From contig NZ_CP014608.1 of the NCBI RefSeq assembly GCF_001586165.1, positions 1,984,001 through 2,048,000 of the forward strand: DNA of 64,000 nucleotides. The letters run 5' to 3'. Source of the stretch: Obesumbacterium proteus. GTDB lineage: Bacteria > Pseudomonadota > Gammaproteobacteria > Enterobacterales > Enterobacteriaceae. Every line of letters begins with the position of its first letter. Within the stretch, counting starts at the first letter, position 1. Positions 48,060 to 58,162 of this stretch are shown here, piece after piece. The notes below the pieces were generated by a model. The model saw only the letters and a program-made list of their open reading frames with translations, was not told where the DNA came from and ran no database searches. The position numbers were made by a program, and so were the translations under genes.

Positions 48060-49404
48060 CCCGAGCCAAATACGCATGACGCTAACGCCCGAGGAGATCC
48101 GCGCTCGGGTGGCTGCGGCGGGTGTGGTGGGATCGGGCGGAGCTGGTTTTCCGACTCACGTTAAACTTCAGGCGCAGGCGGAGATTTATTTAGTTAACGC
48201 CGCGGAGTGTGAGCCGCTGTTACAGGTCGATCAGCAACTGGCCGCTCAGTCGGCGGCGCGTTTGCTGCGTGGTCTGCAATATGCCATGTGTGCCACGGGA
48301 GCCACCGAGGGCATCGTGGCGATTAAGCGTAAGTATCACGCTGCCATCGAGGCGTTAACGCCGCTGCTGCCAACCGGAATTCGTTTGCATATCTTGCCGG
48401 ATGTCTACCCAGCGGGAGATGAAGTGATCTCCATTTGGCTGGCGACCGGACGGCGTGTTCCACCTGCGTCGCTGCCGCTGTCGGTTGGTGTGGTGGTGAA
48501 TAATGTGCAAACGCTGCTGAACGTTGCCGCGGCGGTGGAAACACAAACGGCGGTGACTCAACGTACCTTAACCATCAACGGTGCGGTGGCCGAACCGATA
48601 ACGCTCACGCTCCCGCTGGGAACCTCGCTGCGCGAGGCGCTGGCGTTGGCCGGTGGTGCAACCGTTGCCAATCCGGCCTTTATCAACGGCGGCCCGATGA
48701 TGGGACGTTTGTTGGCATCGCTGGATGAGCCAATTACGAAAACCACCGGTGGGTTGCTGGTTCTACCGAGCGATCATCTGCTGATAGAACGCCGAATGCG
48801 CAGCGAGCGGACGGTGCTTAATCAAGCGAAAACGGTGCGTGAACAGTGTGGAATGTGCACCGAGCTGTGTCCTCGCCATCTGATTGGTCATGAACTGCCG
48901 CCGCATTTGATTGTGCGTTCGGTGAGCTATGGTCATATCGCTTCGCTGTCGTCCGTGACGGCGGCGTTAACCTGCTCGGAGTGTGGCGTTTGTGAGGCGT
49001 GGTCGTGTCCGGTAGAGATCTCCCCGATGCGAATTAATCAGCTGCTTAAGGCCGAGCTGCGCGCCAACGGCGTTCGCTACCAAGGCGAATTAGGTCCGGT
49101 TTCGCCGATGGCAGAATATCGACTGTTGCCGGTGAAGCGGCTGGTGGCGCGCTTAGGACTGTCGCCATTTATGCATAAAGCGCCGATGCAAGAGACGGCG
49201 TGGCAGCCTGAACAGGTCGAACTGATGCTTAATCAGCATATTGGCGCGCCAGCCTCGCCCTGTGTCGAGATCGGCCAGCGCGTTACGCAAGGTGAGTGTG
49301 TTGCGCAGATGCAGAACGGGGCGTTGGGCGCAGCGCTGCACGCCAGTATTTCCGGCGTGGTTAGCCAAGTGGGATCACGCAGTATCACGTTGGTGAGGGA
49401 GTAG
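48052..49404 (+). CDS. PduS/RnfC-like corrinoid reductase in the eut operon
   Basis: This 450-residue flavo-iron-sulphur protein resembles PduS, the cobalamin reductase of the propanediol compartment, and the RnfC family. Residues 26-40 (VGSGGAGFPTHVKLQ) form the glycine-rich nucleotide/FMN region, followed by NAAECEPLL. Two cluster motifs are visible: Cys266/269/273 (CGMCTELCP) and Cys308/311/314 with Cys319. A C-terminal biotinyl-like fold ends the protein. It starts at 48052 behind GGAGGAGGGG, overlapping eutK, so it is a true operon member. It would reduce cob(III)alamin for EutT or pass electrons across the shell. Confidence 0.9.
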   Translation: MNNPSQIRMTLTPEEIRARVAAAGVVGSGGAGFPTHVKLQAQAEIYLVNAAECEPLLQVDQQLAAQSAARLLRGLQYAMCATGATEGIVAIKRKYHAAIEALTPLLPTGIRLHILPDVYPAGDEVISIWLATGRRVPPASLPLSVGVVVNNVQTLLNVAAAVETQTAVTQRTLTINGAVAEPITLTLPLGTSLREALALAGGATVANPAFINGGPMMGRLLASLDEPITKTTGGLLVLPSDHLLIERRMRSERTVLNQAKTVREQCGMCTELCPRHLIGHELPPHLIVRSVSYGHIASLSSVTAALTCSECGVCEAWSCPVEISPMRINQLLKAELRANGVRYQGELGPVSPMAEYRLLPVKRLVARLGLSPFMHKAPMQETAWQPEQVELMLNQHIGAPASPCVEIGQRVTQGECVAQMQNGALGAALHASISGVVSQVGSRSITLVRE

Positions 49405-49410
49405 CGAGAG

Positions 49411-49998
49411 ATGGTGTCGCAGAGCAGGATTATCACAGGGATTAAAACCTATAACGCTATCGGAATGGTTGAGCTGTCGAGCATCGCAAAAGGGATGCAG
49501 GTGACGGACTTCATGCTGAAAAGTGCCAACGTCGGTTTGTTAATGGCGAAGACCGTTTGCCCAGGAAAATATGTGGTGATGGTGGGGGGCGATGTTGCCG
49601 CCGTGACGCAGGCGATCAACACCGGCGAGCAGCAGGGCGGAACGCTGTTGGTCGATAGTTTTTTGCTGGCCAACGTACATCCTGACGTGCTGCCTGCCAT
49701 TAGCGGCGTGACCGATATGCCAGTCAAGCAGGCGGTGGGCGTGGTGGAAACCTTCAGCGTAGCGGCGTGCATTGAAGCCGCGGATTGTGCCGTTAAAACC
49801 GCAAGCGTCACACTAATTCGTTTGCATATGGCTTACGGTATTGGCGGGAAATGTTATGTGGTGATGAGTGGTGATGTGGCTGACGTTACCACGGCTACGC
49901 AGTCGGCAAGTGAATCAGCAGGAGAAAAAGGCGCGCTGGTATACAGCATGGTGGTGCCTAACCCTCATCCCGAATTCTGGCAGCAACTGATGAGTTAA
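49411..49998 (+). CDS. PduT-like tandem-BMC shell protein with a pore Cys
   Basis: This 195-residue protein consists of two BMC domains, like PduT of the propanediol compartment. The sequence [19 protein letters not shown] carries Cys50, which lines up with PduT Cys38, the ligand of a 4Fe-4S cluster in the centre of the trimer pore. A second [12 protein letters not shown] occurs in the other domain. The N-terminus is about 12 residues longer than PduT. It follows the PduS-like gene by 6 bases, the order also seen in pdu operons. It may conduct electrons through the Eut shell. Confidence 0.9.
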   Translation: MVSQSRIITGIKTYNAIGMVELSSIAKGMQVTDFMLKSANVGLLMAKTVCPGKYVVMVGGDVAAVTQAINTGEQQGGTLLVDSFLLANVHPDVLPAISGVTDMPVKQAVGVVETFSVAACIEAADCAVKTASVTLIRLHMAYGIGGKCYVVMSGDVADVTTATQSASESAGEKGALVYSMVVPNPHPEFWQQLMS

Positions 49999-50024
49999 CG
50001 CGTGGTTGCCGTTGAGGAGCGCAT

Positions 50025-51074
50025 ATGAAAAAGAAGCCAGATCTTAATTTGCACCATCTTTTTTCTGGGGACATCGACCCTGTTAACTGTAAACCGCTGG
50101 TTGAGCATGACAATGTTCATCAGCGGGAGTCGCAAGATGTGTACGAACACGCCTGTACCATCACGGCATGGCAGCAACTTTATGATCAGCTCCGCCCCGG
50201 CAAGTTTAAAGGTGAACTCACCGAAATTCTGTTCGACGGCGTGCAGATTTTCCGTGAGTACACCAACCTGACGCTGCGTCAATCTTGCATGGTGTGGCCG
50301 AATGCGTTCTGGTTTGGCATTCCTGATGTGCGCGGTGAGCACGGTTTTATCGGCTCCCAACCGCTGGATTCGCAAGAGATTGCGGTTCGTCCCGGTGGCA
50401 AAGAGTTTGAACTCAGCACACCGGATGATTACACCATTCTCGGCGTAGTGGTTTCCTATGATGTGTTGTTTAGCCACGCGTCGTCGCTTATCGATCCCGA
50501 CCGGCTATTGCAACTGCTCAACAACAATCCCGCACTTGAAGTGAACGCGTATCAAAAAGAAGCACTGTGGTATTTCATTCATCAGGCGCTCTCGCATGGC
50601 AGCGTTGATCCGCAATCGATGCAGCAGGCGAATGTGCGCAAAGTGCTATGCCATAACTTACTCACCGCGATGACCCATCTACTGGAAGGCGCGCAGCCTG
50701 TCTCAACCCGCCAAGTTTATAGCCGTATTAACTATCAGCACTTAGTGTCACAGGCGCGGGAATATTTACTGAGTCAAACGTCTGAACCCGTGACGGTGCT
50801 CGATTTATGCCGCGAGCTACACGTTAGCCGTAGAACGCTGCAAAATGGATTTCATCAGGTGTTGGGCATCGGGCCGAATGCGTGGCTAAAAGCACTGCGC
50901 CTGAATGCGGTACGTCGCGAACTGGTTAGCCCCTATTCCGAGTGCCATACCGTAAAGGATGCCGCCATGCAGTGGGGGTTTTGGCATTTAAGCCAGTTTG
51001 CCACCGACTATCAGCGCCTGTTTAACGAGAAGCCTTCGGCTTCGTTGGTGGCGCGTGGGGCGAGGTTTATTTAG
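50025..51074 (+). CDS. eutR: EutR AraC-family activator of the eut operon
   Basis: EutR activates eut transcription when ethanolamine and cobalamin are both present. The 349 residues carry a C-terminal AraC-type DNA-binding domain (about 240-345; [20 protein letters not shown] is the first helix-turn-helix). GAGGAGC precedes the ATG. It is the last gene of the operon, 26 bases after the PduT-like gene, and a long hairpin follows. Confidence 0.95.
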   Translation: MKKKPDLNLHHLFSGDIDPVNCKPLVEHDNVHQRESQDVYEHACTITAWQQLYDQLRPGKFKGELTEILFDGVQIFREYTNLTLRQSCMVWPNAFWFGIPDVRGEHGFIGSQPLDSQEIAVRPGGKEFELSTPDDYTILGVVVSYDVLFSHASSLIDPDRLLQLLNNNPALEVNAYQKEALWYFIHQALSHGSVDPQSMQQANVRKVLCHNLLTAMTHLLEGAQPVSTRQVYSRINYQHLVSQAREYLLSQTSEPVTVLDLCRELHVSRRTLQNGFHQVLGIGPNAWLKALRLNAVRRELVSPYSECHTVKDAAMQWGFWHLSQFATDYQRLFNEKPSASLVARGARFI

Positions 51075-51083
51075 ACGTTACCT

Positions 51084-51119
51084 ATACAGAGAGGCGTGAT
51101 TGTATCGGCCTCTCTGTAT
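51084..51119 (+). terminator. Hairpin after eutR
   Basis: ATACAGAGAGGC (51084-51095) pairs perfectly with GCCTCTCTGTAT (51108-51119), 12 bp, 12-base loop. No T-tract follows on the plus strand, so its strength as an intrinsic terminator is uncertain. Confidence 0.55.
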
Positions 51120-51260
51120 CAACCGTACCGGTTAAACCTTAAAAAATTAGCACCGTGATAGGTAAAATAGAACCCATCATCAAGCCATGTGGCTAATTAA
51201 AAAACGAGAAATAGGAATGTGCGGTTCATCTGTCCTCAGAAATCGTGGGGGACTCCGCGG

Positions 51261-52580
51261 CTATTTTCTAATATTTGAACGTTCACGCCATCTAACTGAG
51301 AACCGTTGATACCAAGGTTCGGGAACAGGGTGAACTATACTACGCAGCGCGCGGGCGTAATCCATCACTAATCCCGGTGTCCAAGCCATTGAAAGTGCCC
51401 GTTTGCGCACCTGAGCCGCTATCCATAGTTCTGGCATGAACAGTGTTCGTAGCGTAGAACTCCAATTCTTGCTTTGCTCAGAAAGTACCCCTTCCAGCGA
51501 CGCTTCTAATGCATATGCAACGCTGCTTGAGCAGTTTCGGTAAGTCAGGTTATAGGTTGTCGTCATCCGATAGCCTTTCCAATAACGTAACAACGCCATA
51601 CCGTTGAACTGATTAAAGAGGATCTTACGGTCTGACTCGCACCAGTTTGCCGCCTCAGTAGCGTAATCGGGCTGGAAAACGCCGGGGACATTATTATCCT
51701 GAGTTGCTTTTAAAATATTCAGAAACTCAGACGGTGAGCGGTCAATATCCGATTCAGGGTAGAGGCTAATATAGACATCCGGTGAGAGTTCTAACGCAGC
51801 ATGTCCGGTTGAAATTACGCCTTCTGTATCCACTGCCGCGATATAACGGTTAATAACAGGGCGCGGTATAGGAGATGTATTGGCTGTTCCTACCGGCGTC
51901 CAAATATGGACGGTGAGTGGCCCAATAAAATCGGCACTTGAACCGCCATTGAGCTGGGAAGTTGGGTGTTTCGTTAGGTCATTTTGTATGTTGGAGGGTG
52001 CCAGCAGATCAAAGATTGAAACGCCTTCACTTATCTGTCCAGCTCTACGGGCTAAACGCGCAGTATTGATACCGCTAATCAACATGAGTGTGCCAAGAAA
52101 CACAGGAACGGTAGCTTTATAGTGCGTTGGGTAAGGGCTAAACATGAACAAGGCAAATATCATTTGCGCAATCCCGCTTAGCATCGCATTTTTCCAATGA
52201 GGATATCTCACCACCCAAGCTGAAGAAATAATGAACAGACCAATAACAAAAAAAGCAAACCCAAAAACGATGGCTAATAAGAGATTGCTATACGGCTTAT
52301 TCGATAGGATAAGAATCGAAACTGAACAAAAAATAGCGCCTTTGAAATAAAGCACTGCTTTTTGTGTGCCTACGCCGCTGGATGCAATGCTCAATGTGAC
52401 GAGGCTTTCGATAAGCAATAATGTGCCAAATACGCGTAACGGGAAATAGGTCACGCCATCGAGGCCATCGATGAAAATGCTAATTCCGATCACGCCCCAC
52501 AATACACCGATTAACATCAGGTATTTTGCTTTCGTTCGCACGAACTCGACGCCGAACAATAAGAGAACAATTTGGATCAC
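51261..52580 (-). CDS. HdeD-like membrane domain fused to a His/Cys hydrolase-like domain
   Basis: The N-terminal 170 residues contain about six hydrophobic helices in the DUF308/HdeD pattern (LMLIGVLWGVIGISIFIDG is the first clear repeat). The soluble C-terminal half has GHAALELSPDVYISLYPE (His260) and RNCSSSVAYALE (Cys350). A His-then-Cys order of this kind occurs in permuted papain-like hydrolases of the NlpC/P60-LRAT type. It starts at GTG 52580 with AGGAG 10 bases before, 24 bases after the MASE1-PAS gene, so the two are likely an operon. The substrate and the true fold are unknown. Confidence 0.7.
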   Translation of the reverse strand: MIQIVLLLFGVEFVRTKAKYLMLIGVLWGVIGISIFIDGLDGVTYFPLRVFGTLLLIESLVTLSIASSGVGTQKAVLYFKGAIFCSVSILILSNKPYSNLLLAIVFGFAFFVIGLFIISSAWVVRYPHWKNAMLSGIAQMIFALFMFSPYPTHYKATVPVFLGTLMLISGINTARLARRAGQISEGVSIFDLLAPSNIQNDLTKHPTSQLNGGSSADFIGPLTVHIWTPVGTANTSPIPRPVINRYIAAVDTEGVISTGHAALELSPDVYISLYPESDIDRSPSEFLNILKATQDNNVPGVFQPDYATEAANWCESDRKILFNQFNGMALLRYWKGYRMTTTYNLTYRNCSSSVAYALEASLEGVLSEQSKNWSSTLRTLFMPELWIAAQVRKRALSMAWTPGLVMDYARALRSIVHPVPEPWYQRFSVRWRERSNIRK

Positions 52581-52604
52581 AGGTTTCAGACTCCTACATC
52601 TAGG

Positions 52605-53888
52605 TCATCGCACACGCGTGTAGAGAGCAAGGTGATAGCGGCTGGCCTGCCAGTTACCCACAATGATATCTTCACCATCCGACACCAAGCGCATGCTGCC
52701 TTTGTCGACTAAGGTAACCCATTGGCCATTCAAGGCCTGTATACGAAAAATCATTGAACCACGTTTATCTTGCGAGCAACTCAGCCAGTGAGTACGCAGT
52801 TTTTCTCTATCGCGAGGATGAACACGCTGTAACACATCGTCTACTAAGTCGAAAGCGCCAGGCTCCAAGTGGCCAAGCAATAGGGCAAGATCGTTTTCCC
52901 AAACAAACGCGCCGGAAGATGCATTAAGTCGATAAAACACGCCATTTCCCACAATACGTCCGGTTTCAGGGTCATGGTTTCTGGTTGAGCGCCTCACCAC
53001 TCTGATGAATACCACTAATAACGTAGTCGCGGAGAGATAGCTCAAGGCTAAGAATAAAGATTCAGTATAGGTAAGGCTTTTCTGAAAGAAGGGGCCTTGG
53101 TGCTGATCGGTGAAGTAGATGACGATAGCGCCTAGCGTCAGAAGCGCAACAGAACCGCCAAGATTTCCCCAAAAAATACAAATCATCATCACGATGGCGA
53201 TGGGAAGGCAGGCCAAACCAAAATAGAGCGCGGTGGCATGTTTGGCTACCCAAGGTAACTCGTGTCCGAAGACAACACCGGCGGTAGCGCAAAGTACCAG
53301 CCATAGGGTAAATCCAATCGTTTTAGATACACGATTGCTAGCAGAATAGGCCGCGTTTTTGTTGATAAACCCCATCACTATCGGTGTTGCAAAGAATATT
53401 CCCGTAATGTCTGCAACAAACCCTTGCCAGAAGAGTTCGATAAACGGCTCATCATGAACGAATGCAAATCCACCTCCTACCACAAAAGAATCCAATGCGC
53501 TAATGACAAGCGTTGCCATTATCCAGACAAGGATAATATGCAGATCGTCATTGAGTCGTGCAAAACGGCGAACGACCCAAGCGATTATCACCGTCGACGG
53601 AATCGACAAAAATGAATACAACACTGAGATTGCGAAAGTGAGCGGGCTTTTCCATTCCTCATCTAACAAGACATTCGCTAGGGTGAAAATGATAATTAGC
53701 GCGGGATAATCTCGCCAGCGCGCACTCAAGAAGGCGGCAACTGCAATCCCAGCGGGAAACCAAATAATAGCAATTGATGATTCAGGATCATCAAACCTGA
53801 GCGAGGTTAAACCAGCTAAATAGAAAATTAGCCCCCATAACAGGAGGATAAATGACTGCTGAAGCCACATGGGAAAATACGGTTTCAT
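52605..53888 (-). CDS. MASE1-PAS membrane sensor without an output domain
   Basis: The N-terminal 300 residues hold eight or more hydrophobic helices of the MASE1 sensor type (PESSIAIIWFPAGIAVAAFL is characteristic). A PAS domain follows (about residues 325-420; FVWENDLALLLGHLEPGAFD, RVHPRDREKLRTHW), and the protein then stops. No GGDEF, EAL or kinase domain is present. I start at ATG 53888 (MKPYFPMWLQ); a longer frame from 53981 lacks a ribosome site, and the site here (GGAG) is rather far, so the start is uncertain. The downstream membrane hydrolase-like protein may be its partner. Confidence 0.75.
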   Translation of the reverse strand: MKPYFPMWLQQSFILLLWGLIFYLAGLTSLRFDDPESSIAIIWFPAGIAVAAFLSARWRDYPALIIIFTLANVLLDEEWKSPLTFAISVLYSFLSIPSTVIIAWVVRRFARLNDDLHIILVWIMATLVISALDSFVVGGGFAFVHDEPFIELFWQGFVADITGIFFATPIVMGFINKNAAYSASNRVSKTIGFTLWLVLCATAGVVFGHELPWVAKHATALYFGLACLPIAIVMMICIFWGNLGGSVALLTLGAIVIYFTDQHQGPFFQKSLTYTESLFLALSYLSATTLLVVFIRVVRRSTRNHDPETGRIVGNGVFYRLNASSGAFVWENDLALLLGHLEPGAFDLVDDVLQRVHPRDREKLRTHWLSCSQDKRGSMIFRIQALNGQWVTLVDKGSMRLVSDGEDIIVGNWQASRYHLALYTRVR

Positions 53889-54060
53889 CGCGTCTCGATT
53901 TCTCCTGATTGTAGAATGCAACAAGCTATTTAAATATAGCGTCAACTGAGGTGAGATAATGATACTAATGCTAACAACCATCGAGTGAAAAACAAAGCAA
54001 CAAGATCCCTAATATATAGGGAGTAGGTATCAGGTCTATGGCAAAGCTGTTGTATTTTGG

Positions 54061-54091
54061 TTGACACTTAGATTCTTAAGACTTGTATAAT
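54061..54091 (+). promoter_or_regulatory. Promoter of emrE
   Basis: A perfect -35 (TTGACA, 54061-54066) and a perfect -10 (TATAAT, 54086-54091) are present with a 19-base spacer, about 30 bases before the emrE ATG. The spacer is two bases longer than ideal. Confidence 0.7.
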
Positions 54092-54122
54092 AGCCTACAT
54101 ATGTCAGCACCACGAGAAAACT

Positions 54123-54458
54123 ATGCCAAACACCTATATCATCCTAATTATTTCCATTTGTGCCGAAACTCTTGCGACAACAATGATGAAAGCCACAGAG
54201 GGCTTTAGCCGTTTGATTCCGAGCGCTATTGTCATCATAGGCTACGCGATTTCATTTTATGGGCTTTCCCAGGTTGTGAAAACGATGAATATTGGCATCG
54301 CATATGCAATATGGGCGGGAATGGGGATCTTTTTGGTATCGATTATGTCGTTCCTTATTTATAAGCAAAAGCTCGATCTTCCGGCCATAGCTGGAATGGT
54401 GTTAATAGCGCTGGGCATTATGGTTATTCAGCTCTTTTCGAAGTCAGTAACGCATTAA
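54123..54458 (+). CDS. emrE: EmrE-like small multidrug resistance transporter
   Basis: This 111-residue, four-helix SMR transporter exchanges protons for cationic drugs such as quaternary ammonium compounds. The essential membrane Glu is at residue 15 (ICAETLATTMMKATEGF), and GIAYAIWAGMGIFLVS and DLPAIAGMVLIALG match E. coli EmrE closely. A strong promoter lies upstream. It is monocistronic. Confidence 0.93.
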   Translation: MPNTYIILIISICAETLATTMMKATEGFSRLIPSAIVIIGYAISFYGLSQVVKTMNIGIAYAIWAGMGIFLVSIMSFLIYKQKLDLPAIAGMVLIALGIMVIQLFSKSVTH

Positions 54459-55111
54459 TTAAATTCATAAAAGAAGTAGGTAAAATAAAAAATATCGAAT
54501 AATTAATCACTTACAGACCGCATGGCCAGTGGTTAAATTTTTAGTCTCTTTGCCTACATTCTTTTCACTATCCATTTTGAGCAAGACTGCGCTTTATTCT
54601 TTGTATTACTGCCCAGATTTAACGTGCTATTTTTGTCATTTAGGCGCGATTAGAATAAGTCTATGAATAATTTCACAAGGAAATTATTTAATATTTTAAA
54701 TATTGACAGCCTTCCTATTTATCCCTCGATGTAAAAACTCCTGCTTTATATTTGTTGATGCGAATTCTTGCGCGCGAATTAATTTTATTAAACATAAACA
54801 ATGCTAATCATTACTATTTGTACTTCGGGTTAATTTTTGAAAAATTCATCAAATCATTCTGAATTAAGTTTATTTTTATCGACCTTTTCCTACGTCTGTA
54901 GGAAATAAATTACAGCTATATGATTCTCATCTTATGTTTAAATTAAATATCTGTGAGTATAATTACTTCATTCTATAACGCTGTTCTCTATAAATTAATG
55001 AATTGATGTTTGGCTTATGGATGCATAATCCTGCCTCGCTGGTTGAGTATGAATACTGCACCAGCTGACAGTGAACGATAAAGCTTCTAATTAAATATAA
55101 GGTGATATTTT
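54459..55111 (+). promoter_or_regulatory. Long AT-rich regulatory region before frc
   Basis: These 653 bases have no supported gene. They are strongly AT-rich and contain the EvgA-like inverted repeat at 54886-54905 and candidate -10 elements. E. coli has yfdX at this position before frc; no yfdX is visible here. AAGGTGA lies before the frc ATG. Confidence 0.5.
54886..54905 (+). promoter_or_regulatory. EvgA-box-like inverted repeat upstream of the frc-oxc operon
   Basis: TTTCCTAC (54886-54893) and GTAGGAAA (54898-54905) form a perfect inverted repeat with a GTCT centre. From memory, EvgA boxes of E. coli have TTCYTACA and TGTARGAA arms; the right half here matches fully and the left in seven of eight positions. 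A possible -10 (TATGAT, 54919-54924) starts 13 bases after it, which suits activation at the -35 position. The box is 206 bases before frc. Confidence 0.6.
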
Positions 55112-56362
55112 ATGTCATATCCGCTTGCAGGAATAAAGGTTTTAGATTTTACTGGAGTCCAATCTGGACCAGCATGTACGCAAATGCTGGCATGGTTTGG
55201 TGCTGATGTTATTAAAATTGAACGTCCAGGTGTGGGCGATATTACGCGTAGCCAGCTGCGTGATATACCTGACATGGATGCGCTCTACTTTACAATGCTC
55301 AACAGTAATAAGCGCTCCATTGAATTAAATACTAAAACGCCGGAAGGCAAAGAAGTAATGGAAAAGCTGATCCGTGAAGCTGATATTTTGGTGGAAAACT
55401 TTCATCCTGGCGCGATGGACCATATGGGCTTCACTTGGGAATATATGCAAGAGATCAATCCTCGTTTGATTTTTGGCTCCATCAAGGGCTTTAACGATTG
55501 TTCACCTTATGTAAATGTTAAGGCCTACGAGAATGTTGCTCAAGCAGCTGGTGGCGCAGCTTCAACGACCGGCTTTTGGGACGGTCCACCATTGGTTAGC
55601 TCTGCAGCGCTGGGTGATAGTAACACCGGGATGCATCTGCTAATTGGCCTGCTTGCCGCACTGCTTCACCGTGAAAAGACAGGTCGTGGCCAGCGTGTCA
55701 CTATGTCTATGCAGGATGCAGTGCTTAACTTGTGTCGAGTTAAACTGCGTGACCAGCAGCGCTTAGAAAAAGTGGGCTATTTGGAAGAATATCCACAGTA
55801 TCCGAACGGTACTTTTGGTGATGCGGTTCCTCGCGGAGGTAATGCGGGTGGTGGTGGCCAGCCAGGTTGGATCTTAAAGTGCAAAGGTTGGGAAACCGAT
55901 CCTAATGCTTATATTTACTTCACTATCCAAGAACAAAACTGGGAAAATACGTGTAAGGCAATTAACAAACCTGAGTGGATTGATGATTTAGCATTTAATA
56001 CACCATCCGCTCGTCAGCCTCATATTTTTGATATTTTTGCTGAAATCGAAAAATTCTTATCAAATATGGATAAGCATGAGGCCGTCGCCTATTTAGGCAA
56101 GTACGGTGTACCTTGTGCCCCAGTATTAAGCATGAAGGAAATTGCGCGAGATAGCTCTTTACGTGAAAGCGGCAGTGTTGTTGAAGTAGAGCAACCGCTA
56201 CGTGGTAAATATCTGACTGTTGGTTGCCCAATGAAGTTCTCTAGCTTCACACCAGATATTAAATCAGCGCCATTATTAGGCCAGCATACCAATGACATTC
56301 TGAAAGAGCTGGGTTATACCGAAGAACAAATTAACGATATGCGTACTCACCACGCTATTTGA
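55112..56362 (+). CDS. frc: Formyl-CoA:oxalate CoA-transferase
   Basis: Frc (YfdW) moves CoA from formyl-CoA to oxalate. The 416-residue length equals E. coli YfdW. The catalytic Asp169 ([11 protein letters not shown]) and the glycine loop GGGGQ (246-250) are visible. It is the first gene of frc-oxc-yfdV-yfdE and works with Oxc to consume oxalate and a proton, giving acid resistance. Confidence 0.96.
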   Translation: MSYPLAGIKVLDFTGVQSGPACTQMLAWFGADVIKIERPGVGDITRSQLRDIPDMDALYFTMLNSNKRSIELNTKTPEGKEVMEKLIREADILVENFHPGAMDHMGFTWEYMQEINPRLIFGSIKGFNDCSPYVNVKAYENVAQAAGGAASTTGFWDGPPLVSSAALGDSNTGMHLLIGLLAALLHREKTGRGQRVTMSMQDAVLNLCRVKLRDQQRLEKVGYLEEYPQYPNGTFGDAVPRGGNAGGGGQPGWILKCKGWETDPNAYIYFTIQEQNWENTCKAINKPEWIDDLAFNTPSARQPHIFDIFAEIEKFLSNMDKHEAVAYLGKYGVPCAPVLSMKEIARDSSLRESGSVVEVEQPLRGKYLTVGCPMKFSSFTPDIKSAPLLGQHTNDILKELGYTEEQINDMRTHHAI

Positions 56363-56413
56363 TTTTTAAGGAGCCGTAAGGCTCCTTCTACCTATTTTTA
56401 AATTGGGGCTCAC

Positions 56414-58108
56414 ATGTCTGAACAATCTCAGTTGACAGATGGTATGCATATCATCGTTGAAGCATTAAAGAAAAATAATATTGATACTATTTACGGAGTC
56501 GCAGGGATCCCGATAACCGATATGGCTCGCCACGCACAGGCCGAGGGAATTCGTTATATTGGTTTTCGCCATGAACAATCAGCGGGATATGCCGCAGCAA
56601 TTAGTGGGTTTATCACCCAAAAGCCAGGTATTTGTCTTACCGTATCCGCGCCAGGTTTTCTAAACGGGTTAACGGCACTGGCGCATGCAACTGTAAACGG
56701 TTTTCCAATGATTCAAATTAGCGGTTCCAGCGACCGTGCCATTGTTGATCTTCAGCAAGGCGATTATGAAGAACTGGACCAGATGAATGCAGCAAAACCG
56801 TACGTTAAAGCCTCTTATCGTGTGAACCGGCCCGAGGATTTAGGCATTGCGTTGGCACGAGCGATACGTGCTGCAGTTTCTGGGCGCCCAGGAGGGGTAT
56901 ACCTTGATTTAACCGCGGAAGTTCTGGCTGCGACGATGGATAAAGACGCTGCTGCGGACACTATCTTTACTGTTCAAAATGCAGCACCGCACCAGCCGCC
57001 TTGTCCTACCGCGGTAAGTCAGGCCCTTACCTTATTAGAGGGGGCAAAGCGTCCCTTGATTATCCTCGGTAAAGGTGCTGCGTATTCGCAATCCGATGAA
57101 TCCATTCGTGAATTTATTGAAGCAACCCAGATTCCCTATTTACCGATGTCAATGGCCAAAGGATTGCTGGAAGACACGCATCCACAGTCAGTTGCCACTG
57201 CGCGCTCATTCGCGCTCGCCAACGCAGATGTTGTGATGCTCGTTGGCGCTCGTCTGAATTGGCTATTAGCGCATGGTAAAAAAGGCTGGGCTAAGGATAC
57301 TCAGTATATTCAGTTGGATATCGATCCACAGGAAATTGACAGCAATCGTCCGATTGTGGCACCGGTGATTGGTGATATCGCATCCAGCATGCAGGCAATG
57401 GCTAATGCCAACGGACAACATCATATTACTGCGCCTCGCGAATGGGTCGACGCGTTGAACCAGCATAAGCAGCAGAACGCGCTAAAAATGCACGATAAGC
57501 TCTATGCTGAAACCCCACAGTTGAATTATTTCAATGCATTGCGCGCTATACGAGATGTGGTCGATGAAAATCGAGATATATACGTAGTAAATGAAGGGGC
57601 GAATACTCTGGATAATGCACGCAATATCATCAATATGTATAAACCTCGTCAGCGTCTAGATTGTGGTACGTGGGGGGTAATGGGCATTGGAATGGGCTAC
57701 GCGATTGGTGCTGCGGTGACATCAGGCAAACCCGTGCTCGCGATCGAAGGAGATAGCGCATTTGGCTTTAGTGGCATGGAAATAGAAACTATTTGTCGCT
57801 ACAACCTACCTGTTACCGTGGTTATTTTTAATAATGGCGGAATCTATCGCGGCGATGGCGTCAATCTCAGTGGCAGTGCCGATCCTTCGCCGACGGATCT
57901 TTTGCATCATGCACGCTACGACAAATTAATCGAAGCCTTTGGCGGAATTGGTCACCATGTGACGACAACGGTTGAGCTGCAGGATGCCATCACAGCCAAT
58001 CTAAAAGCGGGTACGCCTACAATTATTAATGTCGTTATCGATCCTGCCGCAGGTACGGAGAGTGGGCATATTACCCAGCTTAACCCGAAAAAAATCCAAG
58101 GAAATTAA
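56414..58108 (+). CDS. oxc: Oxalyl-CoA decarboxylase
   Basis: Oxc (YfdU) is a thiamine-diphosphate enzyme that decarboxylates oxalyl-CoA to formyl-CoA and CO2. The 564 residues show the N-terminal Pyr domain with the catalytic Glu in FRHEQSAGYAAA and the C-terminal ThDP motif GDSAFGFSGMEIETICRYNL (G-D-S...N-N as in IFNNGGIYRG). It follows frc by 51 bases. Confidence 0.96.
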   Translation: MSEQSQLTDGMHIIVEALKKNNIDTIYGVAGIPITDMARHAQAEGIRYIGFRHEQSAGYAAAISGFITQKPGICLTVSAPGFLNGLTALAHATVNGFPMIQISGSSDRAIVDLQQGDYEELDQMNAAKPYVKASYRVNRPEDLGIALARAIRAAVSGRPGGVYLDLTAEVLAATMDKDAAADTIFTVQNAAPHQPPCPTAVSQALTLLEGAKRPLIILGKGAAYSQSDESIREFIEATQIPYLPMSMAKGLLEDTHPQSVATARSFALANADVVMLVGARLNWLLAHGKKGWAKDTQYIQLDIDPQEIDSNRPIVAPVIGDIASSMQAMANANGQHHITAPREWVDALNQHKQQNALKMHDKLYAETPQLNYFNALRAIRDVVDENRDIYVVNEGANTLDNARNIINMYKPRQRLDCGTWGVMGIGMGYAIGAAVTSGKPVLAIEGDSAFGFSGMEIETICRYNLPVTVVIFNNGGIYRGDGVNLSGSADPSPTDLLHHARYDKLIEAFGGIGHHVTTTVELQDAITANLKAGTPTIINVVIDPAAGTESGHITQLNPKKIQGN

Positions 58109-58162
58109 TTCCACTTCTTCATTAAACCGCATCATTTAACGCAGTTTAGGTGGTGCGATGTT

